A stretch of DNA of 27,850 nt, taken from a virus. Position 1 is the stretch's first letter; every line of letters starts with the position of its first letter. The stretch lies in IMG/VR virus record IMGVR_UViG_3300033182_000188, positions 1 to 27,850 of that record, one strand, 5' to 3'. Shown in pieces: positions 1 through 6,695 of this stretch. Both the position numbers and the translations under genes were made by a program. The notes beneath the pieces were generated by a model. The model had not been told where the DNA came from and ran no database searches. It saw only the letters and a list, made by a program, of their open reading frames with translations.

Positions 1-189
1 TTCCTGCGAAAGGCGCTTTGCTTTGTTACGTTTCGCTTCTGCAATAGTACGAATATTAATCTTGTCTAGATCTTCTAAGATAATATCGTATTGATGGAAT
101 TCTGGTTGAACATATTCGCTAAATGTATTTTTAGATTTATGTATCTCTGCTAACAGGTCCTTATTGTTTAGATAATTTACTTTTTTCAA
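1..189 (-). CDS. 5' part of a leftward gene of unknown function
   Basis: Reading leftward, 63 uninterrupted codons run from a TTG start at 189-187 to the window edge, so the C-terminus is missing. The TTG is chosen because an AGGAG ribosome-binding site (complement of 197-201) sits 7 bases upstream and no ATG or GTG is better placed. The visible protein starts MKKVNYLNNKDLLAEIHKSK, is rich in Lys, Glu and Ile, and ends with a basic helix (around residues 50-61, AEAKRNKAKRL), which suggests a small soluble, possibly nucleic-acid-associated protein. I do not recognise a named family. It faces away from the structural genes and has its own sigma70-like promoter, so I infer early expression, unlike the late genes on the other strand. 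Confidence 0.8.
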   Translation of the reverse strand, partial: MKKVNYLNNKDLLAEIHKSKNTFSEYVQPEFHQYDIILEDLDKINIRTIAEAKRNKAKRLSQE

Positions 190-214
190 TTGGCTACTCC
201 TAATAATAATGTAC

Positions 215-243
215 ATTATAATATACGCAGTTTAAAAAGTCAA
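215..243 (-). promoter_or_regulatory. sigma70-type (early) promoter of the leftward gene
   Basis: On the minus strand, TTGACT (complement of 238-243) is followed after exactly 17 bases by TATAAT (complement of 215-220). This is 5/6 and 6/6 of the bacterial housekeeping consensus with optimal spacing. Transcription would begin near 208, giving a leader of about 19 bases that contains the AGGAG site and then the TTG start. T4-like phages use host sigma70 for early genes, so this supports early timing for the leftward gene. The call rests on motif and spacing only. Confidence 0.7.
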
Positions 244-250
244 CTAAATA
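243..250 (+). promoter_or_regulatory. T4-type late promoter motif for the structural operon
   Basis: ACTAAATA lies 21 bases before the ATG at 272 and differs from the T4 late consensus TATAAATA at its first two bases. Late promoters of this family are read by phage sigma gp55 and need only this -10-like element. It directly abuts the -35 hexamer of the divergent sigma70-type promoter. An AGGAG ribosome-binding site follows at 257-261. The expected start point is about 255-258, which would place that site very near the 5' end of the transcript, so a promoter slightly further upstream cannot be excluded. Confidence 0.5.
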
Positions 251-271
251 CTTAGCAGGAGATTGAAAATT

Positions 272-1054
272 ATGGCATTCGATTTAGGTTCAGAAGTAAC
301 AAAAGCAGCAACGGGTATAGTTCAAAAAGCAGCAGACCAAGCATACTCTGCTGTTGCAAGTACTAACCTTGGAAGAGTCTTACAAGCAGTGGGCATAATG
401 CCCGGAGCAGACGCAGTTTCGGGTACATTTGCAAGTGCCGCTTGGGACACTGGTTCTAATGTAGATTGGCGAGTAAGATTATCACTACCGCCAGTTGGAA
501 CATATACGGATAGTCCGTTATTAAATCCTTTAAAAGAAACAAATGGGTTTGTGTTTCCGTACACACCAACTGTTATGATTTCTCACACAGCAAAGTACAA
601 TGCTGTAGATCCTGTACACAATAATTATCCGTTTCCAGTATACTCAAGTAGTGCTGTAGACACTATGACAATATCAGGTGACTTTACAGTAGAGAATTCA
701 AGAGAAGCAAAGTATTGGATTGGTGCTGTACATTATCTAAGATCAATATCAAAGATGTCATATGGCGAAGAAACGGAAACACACGGTGCACCACCGCCAG
801 TAGTTAAACTAAACGGATACGGCGACTATGTGTTTAAAGATGTACCTGTGGTATTAACAAACTTTACGGTTAACTTAGATCCAGAGGTAGACTATATTGA
901 AGCACCAGTTGGTACAGGTTCTTGGGCTCCAACAAGATCAACGTTGGCATTACAATTAATGCCGGCATACAGCAGAGATAAGGTTAATAAATTTAATCTT
1001 GATTTATTTGTTGCAGGCGATTACTTGTTTGACCGCGACAAAGGATATCTATAA
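272..1054 (+). CDS. gp48: Baseplate tail-tube-cap protein, gp48/gp54-like
   Basis: This 260-residue protein is probably a central baseplate component that caps the hub and starts the tail tube. The start is taken as ATG 272, with AGGAG at 257-261 and ten bases between. The in-frame TTG at 263 is only one base from that site. Residues 1-60 are Ala-rich and helical, with no signal peptide. The rest is a beta-rich body with many aromatic and Pro residues, including a conserved-looking block VFPYTPTVMISHTAKY near residue 95 and an NSREAKYWIGAVHYLR segment near 145. I assign it from resemblance to the tube-cap proteins beside gp53 in marine T4-like phages and from position. It is shorter than T4 gp48 (364 residues) and gp54 (320), and which of the two it corresponds to is uncertain. 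Its stop overlaps the next start by one base (TAATG). Confidence 0.6.
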   Translation: MAFDLGSEVTKAATGIVQKAADQAYSAVASTNLGRVLQAVGIMPGADAVSGTFASAAWDTGSNVDWRVRLSLPPVGTYTDSPLLNPLKETNGFVFPYTPTVMISHTAKYNAVDPVHNNYPFPVYSSSAVDTMTISGDFTVENSREAKYWIGAVHYLRSISKMSYGEETETHGAPPPVVKLNGYGDYVFKDVPVVLTNFTVNLDPEVDYIEAPVGTGSWAPTRSTLALQLMPAYSRDKVNKFNLDLFVAGDYLFDRDKGYL

Positions 1055-1353
1055 TGGCAAAATATGACGGAACAAGTCCTTGGAATAAAACCCGTATAGT
1101 AAACGGTCAGTATCTTGATGTGTTATCTATAAGACCTGTTCCTGCAGAAAACGACGACGTGTTGTATGAAATACAACCGCAGTTTAGTTATAGACCAGAC
1201 CTGTTGGCATACGCATTATATGGTAGTGCAAAGTTGTGGTGGGTTTTTGCCCAACGTAATATGGATACATTAAAAGATCCAATTTACGACTTTGTTGCAG
1301 GGACACAAATATATTTGCCTAAAGGTAAGAATTTAAAATCTCTGCTAGGTTAA
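1054..1353 (+). CDS. gp53: Baseplate wedge protein gp53
   Basis: This 99-residue protein corresponds to the T4 wedge component gp53, which joins wedges to each other during baseplate assembly. The family signature is clear: YRPDLLAYALYGSAKLWWVF at residues 46-65, followed by ARN-type and DPIYDFVAGTQIYLP segments (residues 75-89). This is a LysM-like fold ending in the usual 'G-T-x-I-Y-L-P' strand. It is about half the length of T4 gp53 (196 residues), as is common for the short marine forms, and appears complete. ATG 1054 overlaps the preceding stop by one base. The site AAAGGA just upstream lies in the last codons of the previous gene, so translation is probably coupled. Confidence 0.85.
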   Translation: MAKYDGTSPWNKTRIVNGQYLDVLSIRPVPAENDDVLYEIQPQFSYRPDLLAYALYGSAKLWWVFAQRNMDTLKDPIYDFVAGTQIYLPKGKNLKSLLG

Positions 1354-1357
1354 CGAG

Positions 1358-4045
1358 ATGGCATCAATAACGCAGAACATAAAGAATCAAGCACAAAACA
1401 TTGCACAAAATGCAACACAAGCGGCTGTTGATAGTATTCCGGCGTCAATAACAACTACAGCTAATGTTATGGCTAATGCTGTAGATACGATTGGTGCTAC
1501 AGCAGATAAAATTGCTGGTGCAGTAGATAATCTTTCAGAAAACGCAGCAACCGCAGCAAGTGCATTAGCAACTGGTGGAACATATACTGGCGGTCCAATA
1601 GAAAATAAATTAAGTAAGTTTGTTAGTTACAATTATGTTTTTACATTTGGACCTTTAACTAATGACGAAATAAACAATCCAGATAACACTTATAGAAAGA
1701 ATGGTCCTAGTACTATAGTATTAAAAACAGGCGGTACTGGAATGAATCAAGTAAAGACATTACAAGAACAAGTAAAAGGTATAACAACAGAGTACTTTAT
1801 TGACAATGTCGAGATTAATTCGCTAATTACTCCTAACTCTAAGACTAGACAGACGAATGCAACACAGTTACAGTTTGAAGTTTTAGAACCGTACTCAATG
1901 GGACAATTTTTGCAAACATTACAGGTTGCTTGCATTAAGGCAGGGCACAGAAACTATCTTGAGGCACCTTTTTTGCTACAGGTAGAATTTATAGGTTGGG
2001 ACGATAGTGGAAACTTTGTTAAGATACCAGAAACAAAACGAATGTTTCCTCTTAAACTTTCTAATACATCTTTCAATGTATCAGAACAAGGAAGCACATA
2101 TTCGGTATCAGCGATACCTTGGAACGAACAAGCGTTTTCTGATGAAATACAAGAAGTAAAAGCAGACATTGATATTGAAGGTGAAACTTTAATAGAAATG
2201 TTACAAACAGGACCAATGAGTCTTGCTGTACAACTAAACACTAGAGAAGTTGAGCACGAACAAGTTAAGAATAAAGAAACCGGTGATCAATATGTAATTT
2301 TATTTCCTACAAAAAGAAGCACGGCTGAAGAACAACTCGCAGGCGCCGCTGAAGATAACGCTGGAGCAACTACGCAATCAAGTGCAGGACAAAATGCCGG
2401 CGGCATAAAGGATTTAACAGAAAAACAAAAACAAGATCTTTACGAAACACTAACAGGTATTGAACACGGAGAAGTCCCTGCAGATTTTGATGCAGAGCTT
2501 AGTAAAATCTTAGGTTTAGTAGTAAGACGTACAGCACTAGGCGAAACCATAAGAGAATATGCTGAAAAACCTGAAAATGTTAACGATATAGGAAAATCTA
2601 AAATTGCAAAGAGCTATCTCGATAGCGGTAAGACATATTTTGGTAAACCCGCATTTGTCCAAGACGAAGAGAATCCAGGTGTCTTTAAACGAAAAGACAT
2701 TGTCATTTCTAACGAAGCAAAGAAAATACAATTTCCTAAAGGAACTAAGATACAGACAATTATAGAAGAATTAGTTTTATTATCAGAATATGGAAGAAAG
2801 TTTATTACTGAAAATCCTGATGACAAAGGTATGAAAAAATGGTTTAAGATAGAAACAGATGTATATAATGTTACTGATGCTGCAAACGTAGAGAAAACTG
2901 GTAGATCACCAAAGGTATATGTGTATAGAATAATGCCATACAGTGTTCAGTCATCAAAAATTGCTGCACCAACTCAAGTCCCACCAGGGTACAACGAATT
3001 AAAAAAGCAAGCACTGAAGGAATACAATTATATCTATACCGGTAAGAATGACGATATCATAAACTTTGATATACAACTCAATGCAGCATTTATGGCATCT
3101 GTACAGTCTGACTTTGGCCAGCTACACGCTGATCAAGTTAATGCTGGTAGAGATAAACCAGGAGCACCTTTAGAGTCATTTACTGCTGGCGCCCAAGATG
3201 GTAGAAATATTAATTCATCTACAGGTTTGATACAATCAGGCACAACTACAAAAACAGAATCAGGCGGAGTAGGTTCAGGTGTTGAAGTACATCCAGAAAC
3301 GCAGATTGCTAGATCATTTAATGATGCAATCGTTAATAGCGATACAGACTTAGTTGCTATAGAATTTGAAATTTGGGGAGATCCTTATTACATTGCTGAT
3401 AGTGGTATGGGCAATTATAATGCTTCTGAACGTTCTGGTATGATTAATATGACAGAAGACGGTGCTATGGATTATCAGAGCTCTGAAGTAGACATTATTG
3501 TTAATTTTAGAACACCAATAGATATTGGCAGTAACGGATTTATGGATTTTCCAGACGGTGGAACAAAAACAGTTGGAGCCTTTAGCGGATTATATCAGGT
3601 TACTGAAGTAAGAAATAAATTTAGTGGAGGATTGTTTTCACAAGAACTTAAAACATTACGCAGACGTAATCAAGAAAGTGACACAGGCGGAGCACAGCCA
3701 CTAAGCGATTCTATTGGTATAGCAGAGAAAGGTGCAGCAGGTAAGATTTCTCCATTACCAGACCAAACAGTTGGCGCATTTATTCCTCCTGGATTTGACC
3801 CGTCGGCAGGTAGTCTAGGCGGACTTAACGGCATACTTGCTCAAGGTAGCGCATTGTCAAATATAGCATCTGATCTATCAGGCGCTGCTGATGGACTCTT
3901 AGGCAATCTCAGTAAGTTCCAAAGTGCTGTTGATGGTATAACTAAAGGAAAGTTACCAGCTGGTATAACTGATATTGCTAAAAACGTAGACAATAATCCT
4001 AATGCAGGTAAAGTATGGGATGACAATTTAGGAGATTATATCTAA
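1358..4045 (+). CDS. Large baseplate hub/virion structural protein (gp27-position)
   Basis: This 895-residue protein lies between gp53 and the gp5-like spike gene. That place and its size fit the central hub protein that carries the spike (role of T4 gp27), but I see no motif that proves the homology. Residues 1-75 are Ala/Asn/Thr-rich amphipathic helix. Residues about 85-330 are a beta-rich domain with NYVFTFGPLT, an ITTEYFIDNVEINSLITPNS segment and FLLQVEFIGWDDSGN, reminiscent of tube/hub domains. A Glu/Lys-rich helical stretch occupies about 330-480, and a second beta domain about 500-790 (VAIEFEIWGDPYYI, GLYQVTEVRNKFSGG). A Gly/Ala/Leu-rich tail (about 800-885) ends in WDDNLGDYI, which also ends the next protein. 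It starts 4 bases after gp53, with AGG 8 bases before the ATG. Known only as a conserved structural protein; the hub role is inference. Confidence 0.6.
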   Translation: MASITQNIKNQAQNIAQNATQAAVDSIPASITTTANVMANAVDTIGATADKIAGAVDNLSENAATAASALATGGTYTGGPIENKLSKFVSYNYVFTFGPLTNDEINNPDNTYRKNGPSTIVLKTGGTGMNQVKTLQEQVKGITTEYFIDNVEINSLITPNSKTRQTNATQLQFEVLEPYSMGQFLQTLQVACIKAGHRNYLEAPFLLQVEFIGWDDSGNFVKIPETKRMFPLKLSNTSFNVSEQGSTYSVSAIPWNEQAFSDEIQEVKADIDIEGETLIEMLQTGPMSLAVQLNTREVEHEQVKNKETGDQYVILFPTKRSTAEEQLAGAAEDNAGATTQSSAGQNAGGIKDLTEKQKQDLYETLTGIEHGEVPADFDAELSKILGLVVRRTALGETIREYAEKPENVNDIGKSKIAKSYLDSGKTYFGKPAFVQDEENPGVFKRKDIVISNEAKKIQFPKGTKIQTIIEELVLLSEYGRKFITENPDDKGMKKWFKIETDVYNVTDAANVEKTGRSPKVYVYRIMPYSVQSSKIAAPTQVPPGYNELKKQALKEYNYIYTGKNDDIINFDIQLNAAFMASVQSDFGQLHADQVNAGRDKPGAPLESFTAGAQDGRNINSSTGLIQSGTTTKTESGGVGSGVEVHPETQIARSFNDAIVNSDTDLVAIEFEIWGDPYYIADSGMGNYNASERSGMINMTEDGAMDYQSSEVDIIVNFRTPIDIGSNGFMDFPDGGTKTVGAFSGLYQVTEVRNKFSGGLFSQELKTLRRRNQESDTGGAQPLSDSIGIAEKGAAGKISPLPDQTVGAFIPPGFDPSAGSLGGLNGILAQGSALSNIASDLSGAADGLLGNLSKFQSAVDGITKGKLPAGITDIAKNVDNNPNAGKVWDDNLGDYI

Positions 4046-4046
4046 T

Positions 4047-6194
4047 ATGGCAAATGAAGTCGCAAGAACCAGTGCGAAATTTTTTGATCCTAAAGGCAAC
4101 CCGGGACCGTATGTTGCAATAGTAAGAAATCATCTCGACTCTAAGTATATGGGTACTTTAGAAGTTGAGATATTGTTTTCTTCTGAGTCTGGTAACTCTC
4201 CTAATAGTCCAGGTAGACTTGCACAAGCAAGATATCTAAGTCCTTTCTACGGAACAACTTCTTATGATGGTTTAACAAAAAATACTGGTTATAAATTTAC
4301 ACAAAAAAGTTACGGATGGTGGATGGTACCACCTGATGTAGGTTCTCGTGTCCTAGTATTATTTGCAGAAGGCAATAGAGGTCAAGGATTTTGGATAGGT
4401 TGCGTACAAGACGATTATATGAATTTTATGGTTCCAGGAGGAAATCCTGCTACTAATTACAACAATCAAGACAACACAGTAAAATTACCAGTAGGTGAAT
4501 ATAATAAGAAAACAGAATCTGCTGTTGGTCGAGATCCAACACGATACATCAAACCAGTAAACACTGACTATCTTAACATACTTGATTTACAAGGTTTAAG
4601 TGAAGATGAAACTAGGGGCATAACATCTAGTTCTGCAAGACGAGAAGTACCTAGTACAGTATTTGGTTTTTCTACACCAGGACCTCAAGATAGACGATCT
4701 GGTACACCGGGTATCAAATACGGAGAAAATTTTGCTCAGTCTCAAACTGCATTTAACAGATTAGGCGGCAGTACATTTGTTATGGATGACGGTGATGCTA
4801 CGTTATTAAGGAAAGGCAAAGCAACTGATAGTCCAATGAAGTATTCAAACAAGGAAACAGGAGAAACTGGCGGTGATCCTACGTTACCTCACAATGAACT
4901 TGTTCGTTTAAAAACTCGTACAGGCCATCAAATACTTTTACATAATACAGAAGATCTGATATACATTGCAAACGCTAACGGCACTACCTGGATAGAATTA
5001 ACAGCAAATGGCAAGATTGACATATATGCACAGGATAGTATTAGCATACATTCAGAGAAAGATTTAAACTTTAGAGCAGACAGAGATATTAACATTGAAG
5101 CAGGTAGAGATTTTAATGTTAAAGCACTAAAGAATATAAAAATGGAAAGTGTTGAAAATTATCAGTTGTATGTTACAAAAGACAAATTAGTCAAGGTTCT
5201 TGGCAACGACGAAAACAAAGTAATGGGTGATAAACGTACCACTGCTAGAGGTAATATAGTTGAACACGCAACAGAAATTCATATGAATAGCGAAAGCCAA
5301 ACAGAAGCAGAAGCAGCGCAAGAGCTTGAAGTGTTTCAAACATTTGATTTGCCTAATCCTTACTTATGGAGTGAAGAAGACGGAGAATATGATTCTACGG
5401 ATAGAGAAAAATTCTTAAGTATGATGAAACGTGTTCCTATGCACGAGCCTTGGGGACATCACGAAAATCTTGATCCAACAGCAGTTACATCTCTAAAAAC
5501 TGATATTACATTAGATCCTACACTTACAAACGAAGAATTACAAGAATTAGTTGACGAGCAAGCCGCAGCAGAAGAAGAAGCAGCGGCACTAGCAGCAGAA
5601 GAAGCATTACAAGCAGAAGATGATGCATTGCAATCTGAAGAAGAACCTGCAGATGAGCCAGAGGTTGTTAAAGAACCAATAATAATGGAACCAACGTGGC
5701 TTACACAGACTCCAGATACTTTCCGTAAGGCTGCTACCCCAACACCGCAAAAAGAAAAAGCAGCACCTAGCAATACAAGTGATGCTCCTGCAGATAGTGG
5801 AGTTATCAAAACAAAAGAAGAAGCAGGTAGTGCTGCTGAACCACCTGCTGAAGTATCCGCTGCGGCTGACGCAGTTAAAACTGATTTGTCAGTGAATACA
5901 GTGTCAGCATTAGACTCTGCAATAGATACTGCGGTTGCCGGAGCAAAAATGGGCTTTGCTGCTGCTCAAACGTTGGTAAAAGATCTTGATAAAACCTTTA
6001 ATCCAAGCGCACTTAAAACTATAGTAGAACAAGGTGCTGAAGTGTTTAATGCAGGTCAGGTTGCAGCATCAAGCGCATTGCTTGACGTAAGAACAAAATT
6101 AGCCAAAATAAATACGAGTAACTCGAGCACAACTACACAAGTTGCGTCAACTGCGGGTAAAGAGTGGGATGATAACCTAGGAGATTATATCTAA
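4047..6194 (+). CDS. gp5: Baseplate central spike protein, gp5-like, without lysozyme domain
   Basis: This 715-residue protein is the likely membrane-puncturing spike at the centre of the baseplate. Residues about 15-130 look like the gp5/VgrG OB-fold: YVAIVRNHLDSKYMGTLEVE, then GWWMVPPDVGSRVLVLF and GFWIGCVQDDYMNFM. Residues 285-413 form an array of short alternating strands (GHQILLHN, WIELTANGKIDIYAQDSISI, INIEAGRDFNVKA) typical of the triple-stranded beta-helix needle. Between them (130-285) there is only Gly/Ser/Thr/Pro-rich linker where T4 gp5 carries its lysozyme, and no lysozyme motif is seen. After the helix comes an unusual extension of about 300 residues: HEPWGHHEN at 466-474, an Ala/Glu coiled-coil-like helix (495-542), a Pro/Thr/Ala-rich linker and a final WDDNLGDYI. 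The AGGAG site for this gene lies inside the last codons of the hub gene. Confidence 0.8.
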   Translation: MANEVARTSAKFFDPKGNPGPYVAIVRNHLDSKYMGTLEVEILFSSESGNSPNSPGRLAQARYLSPFYGTTSYDGLTKNTGYKFTQKSYGWWMVPPDVGSRVLVLFAEGNRGQGFWIGCVQDDYMNFMVPGGNPATNYNNQDNTVKLPVGEYNKKTESAVGRDPTRYIKPVNTDYLNILDLQGLSEDETRGITSSSARREVPSTVFGFSTPGPQDRRSGTPGIKYGENFAQSQTAFNRLGGSTFVMDDGDATLLRKGKATDSPMKYSNKETGETGGDPTLPHNELVRLKTRTGHQILLHNTEDLIYIANANGTTWIELTANGKIDIYAQDSISIHSEKDLNFRADRDINIEAGRDFNVKALKNIKMESVENYQLYVTKDKLVKVLGNDENKVMGDKRTTARGNIVEHATEIHMNSESQTEAEAAQELEVFQTFDLPNPYLWSEEDGEYDSTDREKFLSMMKRVPMHEPWGHHENLDPTAVTSLKTDITLDPTLTNEELQELVDEQAAAEEEAAALAAEEALQAEDDALQSEEEPADEPEVVKEPIIMEPTWLTQTPDTFRKAATPTPQKEKAAPSNTSDAPADSGVIKTKEEAGSAAEPPAEVSAAADAVKTDLSVNTVSALDSAIDTAVAGAKMGFAAAQTLVKDLDKTFNPSALKTIVEQGAEVFNAGQVAASSALLDVRTKLAKINTSNSSTTTQVASTAGKEWDDNLGDYI

Positions 6195-6640
6195 TGAGTA
6201 CAATAGAAAAAAGCATTTACAAACAGATTAACGTTCCTAGTAATCAAAAATCACAATCAGTGCCAGGTAGTAAAGCCTATAGAGGAATCAGCACGGTAAA
6301 TCCTAACGCTACTAATACAACACTGTATGACATTGCATTAATCAAGCAAGATCTTATCAATCACTTTCATATTCGTCAAGGCGAAAAACTTTCGAACCCT
6401 GAATTTGGTACGATTATTTGGGACGCTATTTTTGAACCTTTAACACCAGCATTGAAAGATGCGATTGTGCAAAATGTTACAACAATAGTAAATTACGACC
6501 CTAGGGTAAGCGTTGACAACATAGTAGTAGATAGTTACGAAAGCGGTATACAGATAGAATGTACGTTAACTTACTTACCATATAATATTTCCGAAACTAT
6601 GCGTATGCAGTTTGACGAAAGTGCCGGGTTTTTATCGTAA
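6194..6640 (+). CDS. gp25: Baseplate wedge protein gp25
   Basis: This 148-residue member of the GPW/gp25 family is the wedge protein that contacts gp6 and gp53 and initiates the sheath around the baseplate. The family core is evident: LYDIALIKQDLINHFHIRQG (residues 44-63), then GEKLSNPEFGTIIWD and FEPLTPALKDAI, including the conserved Gly-Glu-x3-x-Pro-x-Phe-Gly pattern and the E-P pair at 81-82. A final beta strand pair includes IQIECTLTYLPYNISETM. The length fits the family (T4 gp25 is 132 residues), with about 40 extra N-terminal residues. ATG 6194 overlaps the spike stop codon by one base. Its AGGAG (6179-6183) is encoded by the C-terminal tag of the spike gene, so the pair is probably translationally coupled. 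Confidence 0.93.
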   Translation: MSTIEKSIYKQINVPSNQKSQSVPGSKAYRGISTVNPNATNTTLYDIALIKQDLINHFHIRQGEKLSNPEFGTIIWDAIFEPLTPALKDAIVQNVTTIVNYDPRVSVDNIVVDSYESGIQIECTLTYLPYNISETMRMQFDESAGFLS

Positions 6641-6695
6641 GAATTAACTACGCAGTTTACTAGTTCAAATAAATATAGTATAAGAGGAATGCAAT
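6641..6695 (+). promoter_or_regulatory. Intergenic late promoter and ribosome-binding site before gp6
   Basis: This 55-base spacer is the only sizeable gap within the first six structural genes. AATAAATA at 6668-6675 matches the T4 late consensus in seven of eight bases. GAGGA (6684-6688) lies 7 bases before the gp6 start at 6696. Upstream, ACGCAGTTTA (6650-6659) sits 10 bases before TAAATA, exactly as it does at 225-234 before the first structural gene. No terminator hairpin is apparent, so readthrough from gp25 is also likely. Confidence 0.65.

Noticed and set aside
263-271. TTG at 263 as the start of the first structural gene
   Set aside because: It is one base from the AGGAG site, too close for initiation. 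ATG 272 has a normal spacing of ten bases and gives a natural MAFDLGSEV start.
5459-5809. Leftward open frame opposite the spike gene
   Set aside because: Its Ser/Ala-rich product is the antisense of the Ala/Glu-rich coiled-coil codons. It has no ribosome-binding site or promoter and lies wholly inside a well-supported gene.
6640-6668. Possible leftward sigma70 promoter at the second ACGCAGTTTA copy
   Set aside because: TTGAAC could pass for a -35, but the hexamer 17 bases away is AATTCT and there is no leftward gene. Only the rightward late motif is kept.
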